Source: FW021-bin31 sp964422465
GTDB lineage: Bacteria > Bacteroidota > Bacteroidia > Chitinophagales > Chitinophagaceae
Direction of reading: 5' to 3'
Length of the DNA: 27,774 bases
Assembly: GCA_964422465.1 (NCBI GenBank)
Contig: CAYRBD010000040.1
Span: forward strand, 1 to 27,774
A program made the translations under genes and the position numbers. Within the stretch, counting starts at the first letter, position 1; every line of letters starts with the position of its first letter. The notes under the pieces were generated by a model. The model did not search any database. It was not told the DNA's origin and saw only the letters and a list, made by a program, of their open reading frames with translations. This document shows positions 7,101 through 14,175 of this stretch, piece after piece.

Positions 7101-8541
7101 GGATTTTGGCGATGGTGCTACTGCAACAGGTAAAGATTCTGTAAAACACGTGTATAACATCCCGGGGAATTACCGGTTTAGGATGTTGATTTATGGCTAC
7201 AGCGGCTGTATGGATTCCGTAGTTAAAAATATTTTCGTGGCTGGTCCTTATGGAACGGGAACCGTGATTGATTCTGTCGGATGCAGTCCTCATCAGGCAA
7301 ATTTTACAGCTCATGCGGTCAATACCTGGTCTTATCGTTGGGATTTTGGCGATGGCGTGCTGTCTGGTTCTTCTCCCGATGCTGCTGCTACGCATACTTA
7401 TAGGGAGACCGGGGTTTTCAAGCCAAAACTTATTCTGACAGATTCGCGGAATTGTACAGTAGCCATTCCCGTTAAAGAATCGGTAATAATAGATCATGTT
7501 TTTGCCCGACCTGCCTATTCCATTCCTGATATTTGTGATTCGGGCTATTTTAAATTTAAAACAACCGGCGGAATCTTCTCGGTAGATACGCTGGGGGAAG
7601 CTGCTGCCTATGCATGGAATTTTGGCGACCCTGGTTCCACGCGAAATACGTCCGAAGCGCCCGACCCTGAACATCATTATACCAAACCGGGGCAATACCA
7701 GGCTACCCTGCAGATAAAAACACCTTTGGGCTGCACCTCTCAGGATACATTCAATGTAAAAGTTCCGGTTCCCCAAACCCTGCAAGTGACTCATTCTCGG
7801 GATACGGCTATTTGCATAGGAGAATCCGTTCCTTTACGAGCCTCCGGGGGTTATCAATATGTCTGGTCGCCTGCTGCCGGGCTGGATGATCCGAGCAAGG
7901 CCAATCCAGTCGCTCAACCAGAAAAGACAACGACTTACCAGGTTATCGCTCAGGACAAAAATAATTGCCTGGCCGATACCGGTCATATTGTCGTTGCCGT
8001 TCATGATAAACCTGTCATTCGGTTGACCTCTGATACTACCATTCCCACAGGTTCCGCTTTAAGGTTACAGGCCTCTTCCAGTGCGAATATTACCGACTGG
8101 GGCTGGACACCATCAGACTTCCTGAGTTGTACCCATTGTGCTAACCCGGTTGCCACTCCACGGCGGCCCATTACCTACCGGGTGGTGGCCACCAATAACT
8201 ACGGTTGCATTTCAACAGATGACATTCAGATATTTTTGATTTGTGCCAAAGGCAATGTTTTCGTTCCCAACACTTTCACGCCAAATGACGATGGAGTGAA
8301 CGATGTATTCTATCCACGTGGAAAAGGCGTGAAGGAGATTGTGTATTTTAGAATTTATAATCGCTGGGGACAACTGTTATATGAACGAACCCACTTTCAG
8401 ATCAATGACCGTTCTGCCGGCTGGAAGGGGACCTTTAAAGGCAAACCCCTCAACCCAGGGGTCTTTGTTTTTGAATCGGCTATGGTATGTGACGATGGTA
8501 AGGTGTTTCAGGTGAATGGAAATGTTACCTTGGTCCGCTGA
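4141..8541 (+). CDS. Giant secreted PKD-repeat protein with T9SS type B (gliding CHU_C) sorting domain
   Basis: 1466 residues. A basic N-terminus and hydrophobic stretch (about 19-30) end in a likely signal peptidase site VRA|QSS near residue 37. Fourteen PKD-like repeats of about 80-85 residues follow, beginning near residues 43, 126, 212, 297, 374, 457, 541, 624, 703, 788, 875, 957, 1040 and 1122; nine keep WDFG(D/N)G exactly and the others are variants such as WQYGDG and WITGDG. Thirteen repeats carry a cysteine near the start and another in a late GC.D-type motif; repeat 1 lacks the second. Two Ig-like domains (about 1214-1370) precede the C-terminal domain VPNTFTPNDDGVNDVFYP...IYNRWGQLLYE, which directs export by the type IX system and surface attachment. 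A role in adhesion or gliding is inferred; the ligand is unknown. It stands alone with its own promoter. Confidence 0.93.
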   Translation: MYDNLIRRISGYGRRAVHAFLFLIGVLGCLSTESVRAQSSLEANFSADTTSGCSLLIVSFSDQSSGSPVSWNWDFGNGNKSTLQNPQAVYNKPGRYTVTLSVKDKGNHENTLTKQAFITISDTPNVDYLASPVSGCYPLNVNFKDGSSPGSGNIKSWLWDFGDGTVSHQPNPSHVFNRAGAFNITLSVTNSEGCSSTITNKSAIVTNEAVKANFSADQTFACTTPMQVRFKATAAGQDKVAYLWDFGDGATGSGANPVHTFSKKGDYTVRLIASSVEGCSDTVVKKAYIQAGTYKTSFLLPEGCAGVPLSFKNISSPMPDSSLWDFGDGVRSYQLNTTHKFKNAGVYSVKLINFYGGCTDTLTKSLTTYPSPEANFKTGQEIFCGAPVSVSFQDASSNATSWYWDFGDGRTTTQKDPVHSYKKEGLFDVKLKVKNRQGCVDSIRKKEYIHISAPVIDFKASENSGCTGMNISFENQVKSRESIKNYYWNFGDNSHSTSANPTHTYSKEGTYTVTLKVTTASGCSDSLIKKAFIKVGAVPVVDFGADPLTACLGAPVQFTNQSQPAGTTWEWQFPKDGNTTETGENPSHRFHSLGKQDVILTVNNNGCEKTMTKKELITIQPPKARFSVEQTCTQRYEVNFTDKSERATNWHWDFGDGATSDAQTPSSHHYDQPGVYSVSLTVTNGSCSSKYSKTIYIIDESPELKISDSPVCHGASVTLSAENIREDRFIETYTWITGDGRTLSSAQKDIKTTYKKSAHYGIQLITTDLNGCKDTSALDSLQVRGPLANFMVNSPEACPGTQVSFEDKSAGLGTAIQEWIWQYGDGEVDTLSMGSVSHKYPDGGKYKVSLTVVDKEGCSDTRTRANAVHIYAAKADFSTPDTLICPGAPIHWENKAIGSGLKYSWDFGDGTFSDVKTPSKTYLEEGIYTVSLQVKTQEGCADSVEKTKYIRAAEPHARLDYTDNKASCPPFVVSAVNQSSNYRTVEWDFGDGATATGKDSVKHVYNIPGNYRFRMLIYGYSGCMDSVVKNIFVAGPYGTGTVIDSVGCSPHQANFTAHAVNTWSYRWDFGDGVLSGSSPDAAATHTYRETGVFKPKLILTDSRNCTVAIPVKESVIIDHVFARPAYSIPDICDSGYFKFKTTGGIFSVDTLGEAAAYAWNFGDPGSTRNTSEAPDPEHHYTKPGQYQATLQIKTPLGCTSQDTFNVKVPVPQTLQVTHSRDTAICIGESVPLRASGGYQYVWSPAAGLDDPSKANPVAQPEKTTTYQVIAQDKNNCLADTGHIVVAVHDKPVIRLTSDTTIPTGSALRLQASSSANITDWGWTPSDFLSCTHCANPVATPRRPITYRVVATNNYGCISTDDIQIFLICAKGNVFVPNTFTPNDDGVNDVFYPRGKGVKEIVYFRIYNRWGQLLYERTHFQINDRSAGWKGTFKGKPLNPGVFVFESAMVCDDGKVFQVNGNVTLVR

Positions 8542-8545
8542 GCAT

Positions 8546-9142
8546 TTAAAAAGAGACCTTATCCATCTCCACGGAAATGCGATCCTCCAGGTCAATCAGC
8601 GCATTGATTAGGTAAACCCGCTCATAGCCGGGAATATCTGTTTCTTTTATTGGCCTTTCTTTTATTTTTCCCAATTCCAGCAGTTGTTGTCTTTTGGTTC
8701 CTTTTAACAGGCAATTTGCAGGGGTATAGAGGAGGCCGTCGGATTTTTCAAATACTATGTTACAAAAATAGGTATCCGTTGCTTGTCCGTTTTTGATGAT
8801 CAGCATATCATCAGACTGTTTTTTTTGTTCAAACAGGGCTTCTAATGCTTTCCGGTTTTCATATTTGAAAGGATATTCTATTTGTCCATTTCTTACCACC
8901 TGCAAAGAGTGGATAACCGGTAATACATAAGGGATAAATTGAATTTCATGAATAGTTGAATCGTATAAAACTCTGCATTTTATCAAGCCCTGCGAAGGCG
9001 TTGCCCGGAGTTCCCCGGATAAATCTATTTCATCTTTGCAACCAAACAGTTTGCGGCGCGCGCTGTTCATTCTGCGGTTATGGAAGTCTATGTTATAGAC
9101 TTCTCCTTCTTTTATTTTTAAGGTCTCAATTAATCGGGACAT
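8546..9142 (-). CDS. Class IV aminotransferase, probable 4-amino-4-deoxychorismate lyase (PabC-like)
   Basis: 198 residues, shorter than the 260-300 usual for PabC or branched-chain aminotransferases. A compact PLP fold-type IV protein is still recognisable: an N-terminal NIDFHNRRMNSAR (about 17-29), a lysine in FKYENRKAL (about 92-100) as the candidate PLP-binding residue, the ATDTYFCNIVF segment corresponding to the EtsxxNif motif, and YTPANCLLKGTKRQQLLE corresponding to the TP..LxGitR motif. PabC releases pyruvate from aminodeoxychorismate to give p-aminobenzoate for folate. The next gene upstream is a PabB homologue and the two overlap by 17 bases as an operon, which supports the assignment. 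It ends four bases from the convergent PKD gene stop. Confidence 0.78.
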   Translation of the reverse strand: MSRLIETLKIKEGEVYNIDFHNRRMNSARRKLFGCKDEIDLSGELRATPSQGLIKCRVLYDSTIHEIQFIPYVLPVIHSLQVVRNGQIEYPFKYENRKALEALFEQKKQSDDMLIIKNGQATDTYFCNIVFEKSDGLLYTPANCLLKGTKRQQLLELGKIKERPIKETDIPGYERVYLINALIDLEDRISVEMDKVSF

Positions 9143-10112
9143 AGATTTTTTGAATTAATTCTCGGTATTCCGATTTCAGGTCGCTTTGGGTAGTGATTCC
9201 TCCTCCGCTTTTATAGATCAGCTGGTCTCCGTTTTTTTCTATGAACCGGATCATCACGGCGCTGTCCATTTTGCTCCCATCGAAGTATCCAAAAACACCG
9301 GTGTAATATCCTCTTGTATAATTTTCTGTTTGGGAAATAATCTCTCTTGTTCTGTCTTTCGGAGCTCCTGAAACGGACCCGGCAGGAAGCATGGAAAAAA
9401 GCATACTCCCGATTTTTTCATGAAAGTTTTTTGGTAAACTACCGGTAATTTCAGAGCTCATTTGCCACAAAGCGCCGGTATTGGTTTTAATCAAATCCAG
9501 GTAACATAGTTTCTTTACCTTTACCTGCTTTGCAATACGGCTCAGGTCATTGCGGATTAAATCCACCATGGTTAAATGCTCTGCTCTTTCCTTTTTGCTG
9601 TTGAGCAGTTGTGCTCTGGCATCGGGCAGACTTGCATCTATGGTGCCTTTCATTGGAAAGCTGTGGATATGTCCTTCCTCAATTTTTACAAAGGTCTCCG
9701 GGGAAAAAACCACGAATTGATCTTTGAAATACAACTTGTAACGCGCTTTTGCCAGGTGAAACAATTGCAATAGAGAAAGATCGGTTGTTATTTCGGAAGG
9801 CTGTGTCAGGTTAACCAGATAACTGTTTCCATTCTGCAGATGCTTCTTTACTTTATCGAAGGCTTTTTTATATCTATTGAAATCCGCCCGATAATATCCG
9901 AATTTATGCTGTTCCGGTATTTTAACTGGTGTTCCTTCATTTTTAATTCCGTTAATATCAAATAAAATATCCGGGCAGGACAAGGGCAGGGGTTCTACGA
10001 CGGGATGCTGCTGTTCAAAATCAATGATAAATAAAAACGGTTTTTTTTGTTTTCCAAAGGCATTCATTTTTTCAATTGCCTCCTGAACTGCCCTGACCTT
10101 TTCATGCATCAT
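9126..10112 (-). CDS. pabB: Aminodeoxychorismate synthase component I (chorismate-binding enzyme)
   Basis: Chorismate-binding family, 328 residues from the chosen ATG, so it lacks most of the N-terminal half seen in long TrpE/PabB proteins, as in short PabB forms. The motif SFPMKGTIDAS has lysine where anthranilate synthase has alanine (PIAGT); this lysine is the covalent catalytic residue of PabB, which favours aminodeoxychorismate synthase over TrpE. Also present: ERAEHLTMVDLIRNDLSRIA, ALWQMSSEITG (glutamine where many relatives have histidine), LPAGSVSGAPKDRTREII and GYYTGVFGYFDG. The frame opens 11 codons earlier at a TTG lying inside the promoter, so the tandem ATGs at 10107-10112 are preferred. 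No glutamine amidotransferase (pabA) is nearby. Confidence 0.9.
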   Translation of the reverse strand: MMHEKVRAVQEAIEKMNAFGKQKKPFLFIIDFEQQHPVVEPLPLSCPDILFDINGIKNEGTPVKIPEQHKFGYYRADFNRYKKAFDKVKKHLQNGNSYLVNLTQPSEITTDLSLLQLFHLAKARYKLYFKDQFVVFSPETFVKIEEGHIHSFPMKGTIDASLPDARAQLLNSKKERAEHLTMVDLIRNDLSRIAKQVKVKKLCYLDLIKTNTGALWQMSSEITGSLPKNFHEKIGSMLFSMLPAGSVSGAPKDRTREIISQTENYTRGYYTGVFGYFDGSKMDSAVMIRFIEKNGDQLIYKSGGGITTQSDLKSEYRELIQKIYVPIN

Positions 10113-10142
10113 CTGTAATGACCTTTGAAATAAATACCTTTG

Positions 10143-10150
10143 CAAAATTA
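10143..10150 (-). promoter_or_regulatory. -7 element for the pabB-pabC operon
   Basis: The minus strand reads TAATTTTG, an exact match to TAnnTTTG, 31 bases before the pabB ATG. It is the mirror image of the plus-strand element at 10171-10178, separated by 20 bases. Confidence 0.6.
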
Positions 10151-10170
10151 ACCAATAAGGTGAAATCCTG

Positions 10171-10178
10171 TAATTTTG
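10171..10178 (+). promoter_or_regulatory. -7 element for ribF
   Basis: TAATTTTG, an exact match to TAnnTTTG, 23-30 bases before the ribF ATG at 10201. An ATG at 10188 lies between them but its frame stops after nine codons. Confidence 0.6.
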
Positions 10179-10200
10179 CCTCCTAATATGAGTTTAGTTT

Positions 10201-11163
10201 ATGCAAGTGCATCGTGATTTAGACCATCTTCCTCCTTTTTCCAAAGCGGTTGTTACCATTGGCACATTTGACGGGGTACATCTTGGGCATCAGAAAATTA
10301 TCAAACAGGTAAAAAAAGAAGCTCAAAAATGCGGAGGAGAAAGCGTACTCATTACTTTCCATCCACACCCCCGGCAGGTATTGTCTCCTGCAGGTAAGAA
10401 CCTGGAACTGCTCAACACCCTGGAGGAGAAAATCCTGCTCCTGGAAAAGCACCAAATTGACCATTTAATAGTTGTTCCTTTTACAAAATCCTTTTCTCAA
10501 CTTTCTGCCACGGAATACGTGGAAGATTTTTTGGTAGGAAAGATTCATCCTCATGTTATAATTATCGGTTTTGATCACCACTTTGGCCATAACCGGGAAG
10601 GGAATATTCATTTGCTGCGTAAGCTTGAAGACCGTTATCAATTTAAGGTAGAAGAAATTCCCGAACAAATCATTCATGATATTTCCATTAGTTCGACTCA
10701 AATCCGGCAATATCTGAAGACTGGCCAGACCTCACTCGCCAATGAGTTGCTGGGATATCCTTATTTTATCTCCGGGAAAGTGGTGCATGGTGATGCGCGC
10801 GGGCGGAAACTTGGCTTCCCGACAGCCAATATACAACCGGAAAGCGATCACAAACTCATTCCTTCAGAAGGTATTTATGCTGCGAAGGTGTCCATCCCTT
10901 CTCCTGTTTATCAAAAGAAACAGAAAAAGAATATTTATGAAGGAGCAGCTAATATTGGGCATGCGCCTACCTTTAATGGTGTTGAAAATCGGATTGAAGT
11001 CTATATTATGGATTTTGATGAAAATATTTACGACCGTTCTATCCTTTTGCAACTTTATCATTTTATCCGCCCGGACAAGAAATTTCCAGATGCTCAAACG
11101 CTAAAGGTACAGATGCAGGAAGATGTGAAGGACATCAAAAAGGCGCTAAAGCAAATAGGTTAA
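10201..11163 (+). CDS. ribF: Bifunctional riboflavin kinase / FAD synthetase
   Basis: 320 residues, typical for prokaryotic RibF, which phosphorylates riboflavin to FMN and then adenylates FMN to FAD. The N-terminal nucleotidyltransferase domain shows TIGTFDGVHLGHQKII (about 20-35), IIGFDHHFGHNREGN (about 121-135) and ISSTQIRQYLKTG (about 161-173). The C-terminal riboflavin kinase domain shows GDARGRKLGFPTANI (about 197-211, with the PTAN motif), ANIGHAPTFNG (about 253-263) and the helix FIRPDKKFPDAQTLKVQM near the end. It is divergent from the pabB operon, and its stop codon overlaps the convergent holA stop. No FMN riboswitch is visible in the short leader. Confidence 0.96.
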   Translation: MQVHRDLDHLPPFSKAVVTIGTFDGVHLGHQKIIKQVKKEAQKCGGESVLITFHPHPRQVLSPAGKNLELLNTLEEKILLLEKHQIDHLIVVPFTKSFSQLSATEYVEDFLVGKIHPHVIIIGFDHHFGHNREGNIHLLRKLEDRYQFKVEEIPEQIIHDISISSTQIRQYLKTGQTSLANELLGYPYFISGKVVHGDARGRKLGFPTANIQPESDHKLIPSEGIYAAKVSIPSPVYQKKQKKNIYEGAANIGHAPTFNGVENRIEVYIMDFDENIYDRSILLQLYHFIRPDKKFPDAQTLKVQMQEDVKDIKKALKQIG

Positions 11164-12167
11164 GGATTTAAAATTTTGGCAACCATTTCTTTCAACAGCC
11201 CGATCGGTGGGGTACCGGCATCGTTAATACCGAGCATGCGCAGGTTGTATTCATTCAGGAGCAGCAGGGTTTTCTCTACACCCTGCAACTGGTAAGCCCT
11301 TGCCGCTTTTTGGTAATCTTTTACAAAAAAGGGATTTACTCCCAGGGCAGAAGCTATGTTGCTATTGGCGCCACGCGGTAGCCGGATCAGTAATTCTGTC
11401 TTTGAAAAAAAATTATATAAAACCGAGAAAACCAGTTGCATAGGCGCTGCTTTTGGATTGGCCTCAAAATATTGTATAATGCGCATAATACGAGGCAGGT
11501 CTTTGGTTCCCAATGCATTTTGAAATTCAAAAATGTTGTACTCCCGGCTGATCCCTACATACTTTTCAACTACGGCCTCATCAATTTTTTTCCCTTTGGG
11601 AAAGTTAATGAATATTTTTCCCAGTTCATTGGCCTGTACGGATAAATCTGTTCCAATGTGACTGGTCAAAAGGAGACAGGCCTTTTCGGTGATGTCGTAT
11701 CCATGTGATTTGACGTAAGTTTTTATCCAGGCAGGCATTTGATTGTCATATACTTTTTTCACCAGCAGGACTTCTCCCTTCTTAGCCACTAGCTTGCTTA
11801 TTTTGGAACGGCCATCTACTTTTCCCTTTTTATAGGTCATGACAAAAAGGGTGCTCTCCATCAAATCCTCCAGATAGCGTTCCAACTTATTGAAATCTGT
11901 TGATCTCATAGATTGCGCTTCCTTGAGAATCACCACCTGCCGCTCCGAAAACATAGGATAACGCCTGCAAGCATTGATCACATCGCTCCAGTCCGCATCC
12001 TTTCCATAAAAAATGCTCAGGTTAAAATCGCGTTCTGCCTCAGGCAGCAGTTCATGCTCGAAAAAATGGCAGGCCTTATCAATAAAAAAGTCCTCTTCTC
12101 CCTGTAATAAATAAACCGGCTTCAACTTTCCGGCTTTCAGATTCTTCATCAGCGCTTCAAACGTCAT
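11160..12167 (-). CDS. holA: DNA polymerase III subunit delta
   Basis: 335 residues, the usual size. HolA is the clamp-loader subunit that opens the beta sliding clamp. The N-terminus LKPVYLLQGEEDFFIDKAC (about 16-34) is the family pattern of the degenerate AAA+ domain, followed by DVINACRRYPMFSERQVVILKEAQ (about 61-84), the LEDLMESTLFVMTYKKGKVD region (about 98-117), and the helical collar domain with KDLPRIMRIIQYFEAN and the terminal NEYNLRMLGI. The 168-base upstream gap on the minus strand shows no clear promoter. Gene order with ribF is convergent and the two stops are read from the same TTAA. Confidence 0.92.
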   Translation of the reverse strand: MTFEALMKNLKAGKLKPVYLLQGEEDFFIDKACHFFEHELLPEAERDFNLSIFYGKDADWSDVINACRRYPMFSERQVVILKEAQSMRSTDFNKLERYLEDLMESTLFVMTYKKGKVDGRSKISKLVAKKGEVLLVKKVYDNQMPAWIKTYVKSHGYDITEKACLLLTSHIGTDLSVQANELGKIFINFPKGKKIDEAVVEKYVGISREYNIFEFQNALGTKDLPRIMRIIQYFEANPKAAPMQLVFSVLYNFFSKTELLIRLPRGANSNIASALGVNPFFVKDYQKAARAYQLQGVEKTLLLLNEYNLRMLGINDAGTPPIGLLKEMVAKILNP

Positions 12168-12335
12168 TCTGCAATTTCTATATTTTGTTTCTTAAAAAAG
12201 AAGCTGTATTTTCTGGCTCAGTTTTTGAGGGCCTCTCAGACCAAAATGTCTGTAACCCTGAAGGCAAATCTTTTTAATTTTAGGTAAATATACCCTATCT
12301 TTTCGTTTCTCAATACCAAATACGAAATTTTAATC
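12168..12335. other. Divergent intergenic region, holA / coiled-coil gene
   Basis: 168 bases. It holds a small inverted repeat CAGAC-CAAAAT-GTCTG (12237-12252) and, for the plus-strand gene, TATCTTTT at 12296-12303, which matches seven of eight positions of TAnnTTTG and lies 33 bases before the ATG at 12336. No small ORF or RNA gene is recognisable. Confidence 0.35.
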
Positions 12336-13301
12336 ATGGAAGACCATTCAATAAACGCAGAAATACCACAAAATCCGGAGCCTCCGAAAGATAAAAAAGG
12401 CCGTAATAAAAACGCACTGATCTATGGGATATTAATATTGGCGCTCGTAGCTACCTGGGCTTATCTCTTATGGGATAAGACCAACAGCAGCCAGAAGCAA
12501 AGTCAGCTTCAGGCTCAGGTCGTCCAGATAGATTCCACCCGTGCAAATGTAGAACAACAGTTTCAGGCGGCCCTGGTGAAGTTAGACATGCTCAAAACTG
12601 AAAACGACTCTTTGATGAAGACAAAATCTAAAGAGGTGGATGACTTAAAGGCACGGATTCAAAATATTTTATCCAAAAAGAATTCTTCTGAAGCAGACCT
12701 GGCAAAGGCACGCGAACTTACCCGTCAGTTACAAAACCAGATTTCGGGTTATAAAACAGAGATAGAAAAACTCAAAGGAGAAAAAATTGTATTAGTCGCA
12801 CAACGGGATTCCATAAAAAGAAATTATGATACAGCGACGGCAAAAAACCAGGAACTTAGCCAGCAGGTAGCAATAGCTTCCATCCTTCATGCCTCCAATT
12901 TTGACATTACCCCGCTAAAGCTCAAAAACAGCGGTAAGGAAAAAGAAACCGATAAAGCCAAAAGGGCAGACCTGCTGCGTATTTCCTTTGATATTGTCCC
13001 AAACCGCGTTACCGATTCGGGGCAAAAGGAATTGTTTATTTGCATCAATACCCCTGATGGGGCTCCCATTGCAGTAGAAGACCTGGGATCGGGAAAATTT
13101 ACCCTGGAAGATGGTACCGAAAAACTGTACACCACCAAAAAAGTGATAGATTATAACCCGGGAGAAGCCCAAAAAGTGACCATTAACTGGAAACAAAAGT
13201 CAGATTTTCAGCCGGGCCAATATACGGTAGAGGTTTATGAATTAGGGCGTCTGATTGGGCAGGGTGCTGTTAATCTAAAGAAAGGTGGATTTATTTTTTA
13301 A
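12336..13301 (+). CDS. Membrane-anchored coiled-coil protein of unknown function
   Basis: 321 residues. A hydrophilic, proline-rich N-terminus (1-26) precedes one transmembrane helix, ALIYGILILALVATWAYLLW (about 27-46). The positively charged flank (KDKKGRNKN) lies on the N side, suggesting N-in, C-out topology. Residues about 50-180 are a long Gln/Lys/Glu-rich heptad-like coiled coil (QLQAQVVQIDSTRANVEQQ, ELTRQLQNQISGYKTEIEKL). A compact beta-rich C-terminal domain (about 205-321, LLRISFDIVPNRVTDSGQK...GQYTVEVYELGRLIGQG) would sit in the periplasm. No family is recognised. It lies three bases before the HAD gene, so the pair is probably co-transcribed. Confidence 0.8.
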   Translation: MEDHSINAEIPQNPEPPKDKKGRNKNALIYGILILALVATWAYLLWDKTNSSQKQSQLQAQVVQIDSTRANVEQQFQAALVKLDMLKTENDSLMKTKSKEVDDLKARIQNILSKKNSSEADLAKARELTRQLQNQISGYKTEIEKLKGEKIVLVAQRDSIKRNYDTATAKNQELSQQVAIASILHASNFDITPLKLKNSGKEKETDKAKRADLLRISFDIVPNRVTDSGQKELFICINTPDGAPIAVEDLGSGKFTLEDGTEKLYTTKKVIDYNPGEAQKVTINWKQKSDFQPGQYTVEVYELGRLIGQGAVNLKKGGFIF

Positions 13302-13304
13302 CTT

Positions 13305-13922
13305 ATGAAACACAAGATCGAAGCCATCGTATTCGACCTGGGCGGAGTATTAATTGACTGGAATCCCGAATACCTGTACAAAAAGATATTCACCGATCAC
13401 GAAGACATGCAGTACTTTCTTTCTGAAGTTTGTACCCCCGCATGGAATGAAGAGCAGGACGGGGGCAGAAGTTTACAGGAAGCTACTGAAACCCTGATTC
13501 GGGAGCATCCCCGATTTGAAGAAGAAATACGCGCTTATTATGGTCGCTGGGAAGAAATGTTGAATGGCACTTTTGAGGAGACCGAGCATATTTTACGGGA
13601 ATTGAAAGAACGGGGAGAAGTGGCGTTATATGCCCTCACCAATTGGTCGGCAGAAACCTTTCCGATTGCCTATGAACAATATGAAAGTATGCATTGGTTT
13701 CAGGATATCCTGGTCTCCGGCCGGGAAAAAATCAGGAAACCTTTTCCCGAAATTTTTCAATTGCTTCTGTCCCGGTTTCATTTAAAGCCGGAGCATACGC
13801 TTTTTATTGATGACAACCTCCGAAATGTAAAGGCTGCTAAGGCCCTGGGGTTTGCTACCATCCATTTTATCTCTCCGGGGGAATTGAGAGAGAAGCTTAC
13901 AGCATATAATCTATTATCCTGA
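13305..13922 (+). CDS. HAD-superfamily hydrolase, subfamily IA (YihX-like phosphatase)
   Basis: 205 residues. All HAD motifs are visible: motif I FDLGGVLIDWNP (about 10-21; the DxD-type aspartate is replaced in part by the DLGGVL form typical of YihX-like proteins), motif II ALTNWS (about 111-116), motif III lysine in SGREKIRKPFPEIF (about 137-150) and motif IV FIDDNLRNVKAAKALG (about 166-181). This pattern fits the class IA variant-3 hydrolases such as E. coli YihX, which dephosphorylates alpha-D-glucose 1-phosphate, though substrates vary. The cap domain spans about 25-95. It follows the coiled-coil gene by three bases. Confidence 0.88.
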   Translation: MKHKIEAIVFDLGGVLIDWNPEYLYKKIFTDHEDMQYFLSEVCTPAWNEEQDGGRSLQEATETLIREHPRFEEEIRAYYGRWEEMLNGTFEETEHILRELKERGEVALYALTNWSAETFPIAYEQYESMHWFQDILVSGREKIRKPFPEIFQLLLSRFHLKPEHTLFIDDNLRNVKAAKALGFATIHFISPGELREKLTAYNLLS

Positions 13923-14175
13923 GGTTGCGGAATGGCTAAAGTTTAATTTTTTTTGTACCGTTACTTACTAGAGGGGTGCATTTGAAAGAAGATTCAAAAA
14001 TAAAAACGGCTCTGTTAGGAGCCCAAAGTCAGTAGAAGAAATATCCCCCCACATAGGAGCCCGTGTTGTTCCGGGACAGAAGCCACCCTTCTCTTGTTTC
14101 TCTGGAACAAAAGGCCAGTGTACCTGACGCATTTTTTACCAACCTTACGCTCCTGACAGGGCTCCGATACGTGAG
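13923..14175. other. Intergenic region with hairpins, possible repeat element
   Basis: 253 bases between convergent HAD and S41 genes. It contains the terminator at 13995-14023, a second AGGAGCCC copy (14026-region GGAGCCC at about 14018-14024 and again near 14056-14063), a C-run CCCCCC near 14046, and GTTCCGGGAC near 14070. On the minus strand, the S41 frame remains open for 41 codons after its stop. I recognise no gene or RNA; a short dispersed intergenic repeat is possible. Confidence 0.3.
13995..14023 (-). terminator. Intrinsic terminator downstream of the S41 protease gene
   Basis: Read on the minus strand, GGCTC (14023-14019) and GAGCC (14012-14008) form a five-pair stem with a six-base loop, followed by GTTTTTATTTTTG. 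It lies about 150 bases past the S41 stop. Confidence 0.6.

Noticed and set aside
4300..7700. Regularly spaced repeated words around TGGGATTTTGG(C/A)GATGG, considered as a CRISPR-like or DNA repeat array
   Set aside because: They are in-frame codons of WDFGDG in PKD domains spaced about 250 bases; the rest of each unit differs and there is no short-spacer structure.
7075..7794. 239-codon minus-strand frame inside the PKD gene
   Set aside because: Fully antisense to strongly supported PKD repeats; its residues (many Arg, Ile, Cys) show no domain and reflect the repeated codon pattern of the other strand.
10113..10145. TTG start giving pabB 11 extra residues
   Set aside because: The TTG lies inside the exact -7 promoter element TAATTTTG, so it would precede the transcript; the tandem ATGs at 10107-10112 are used.
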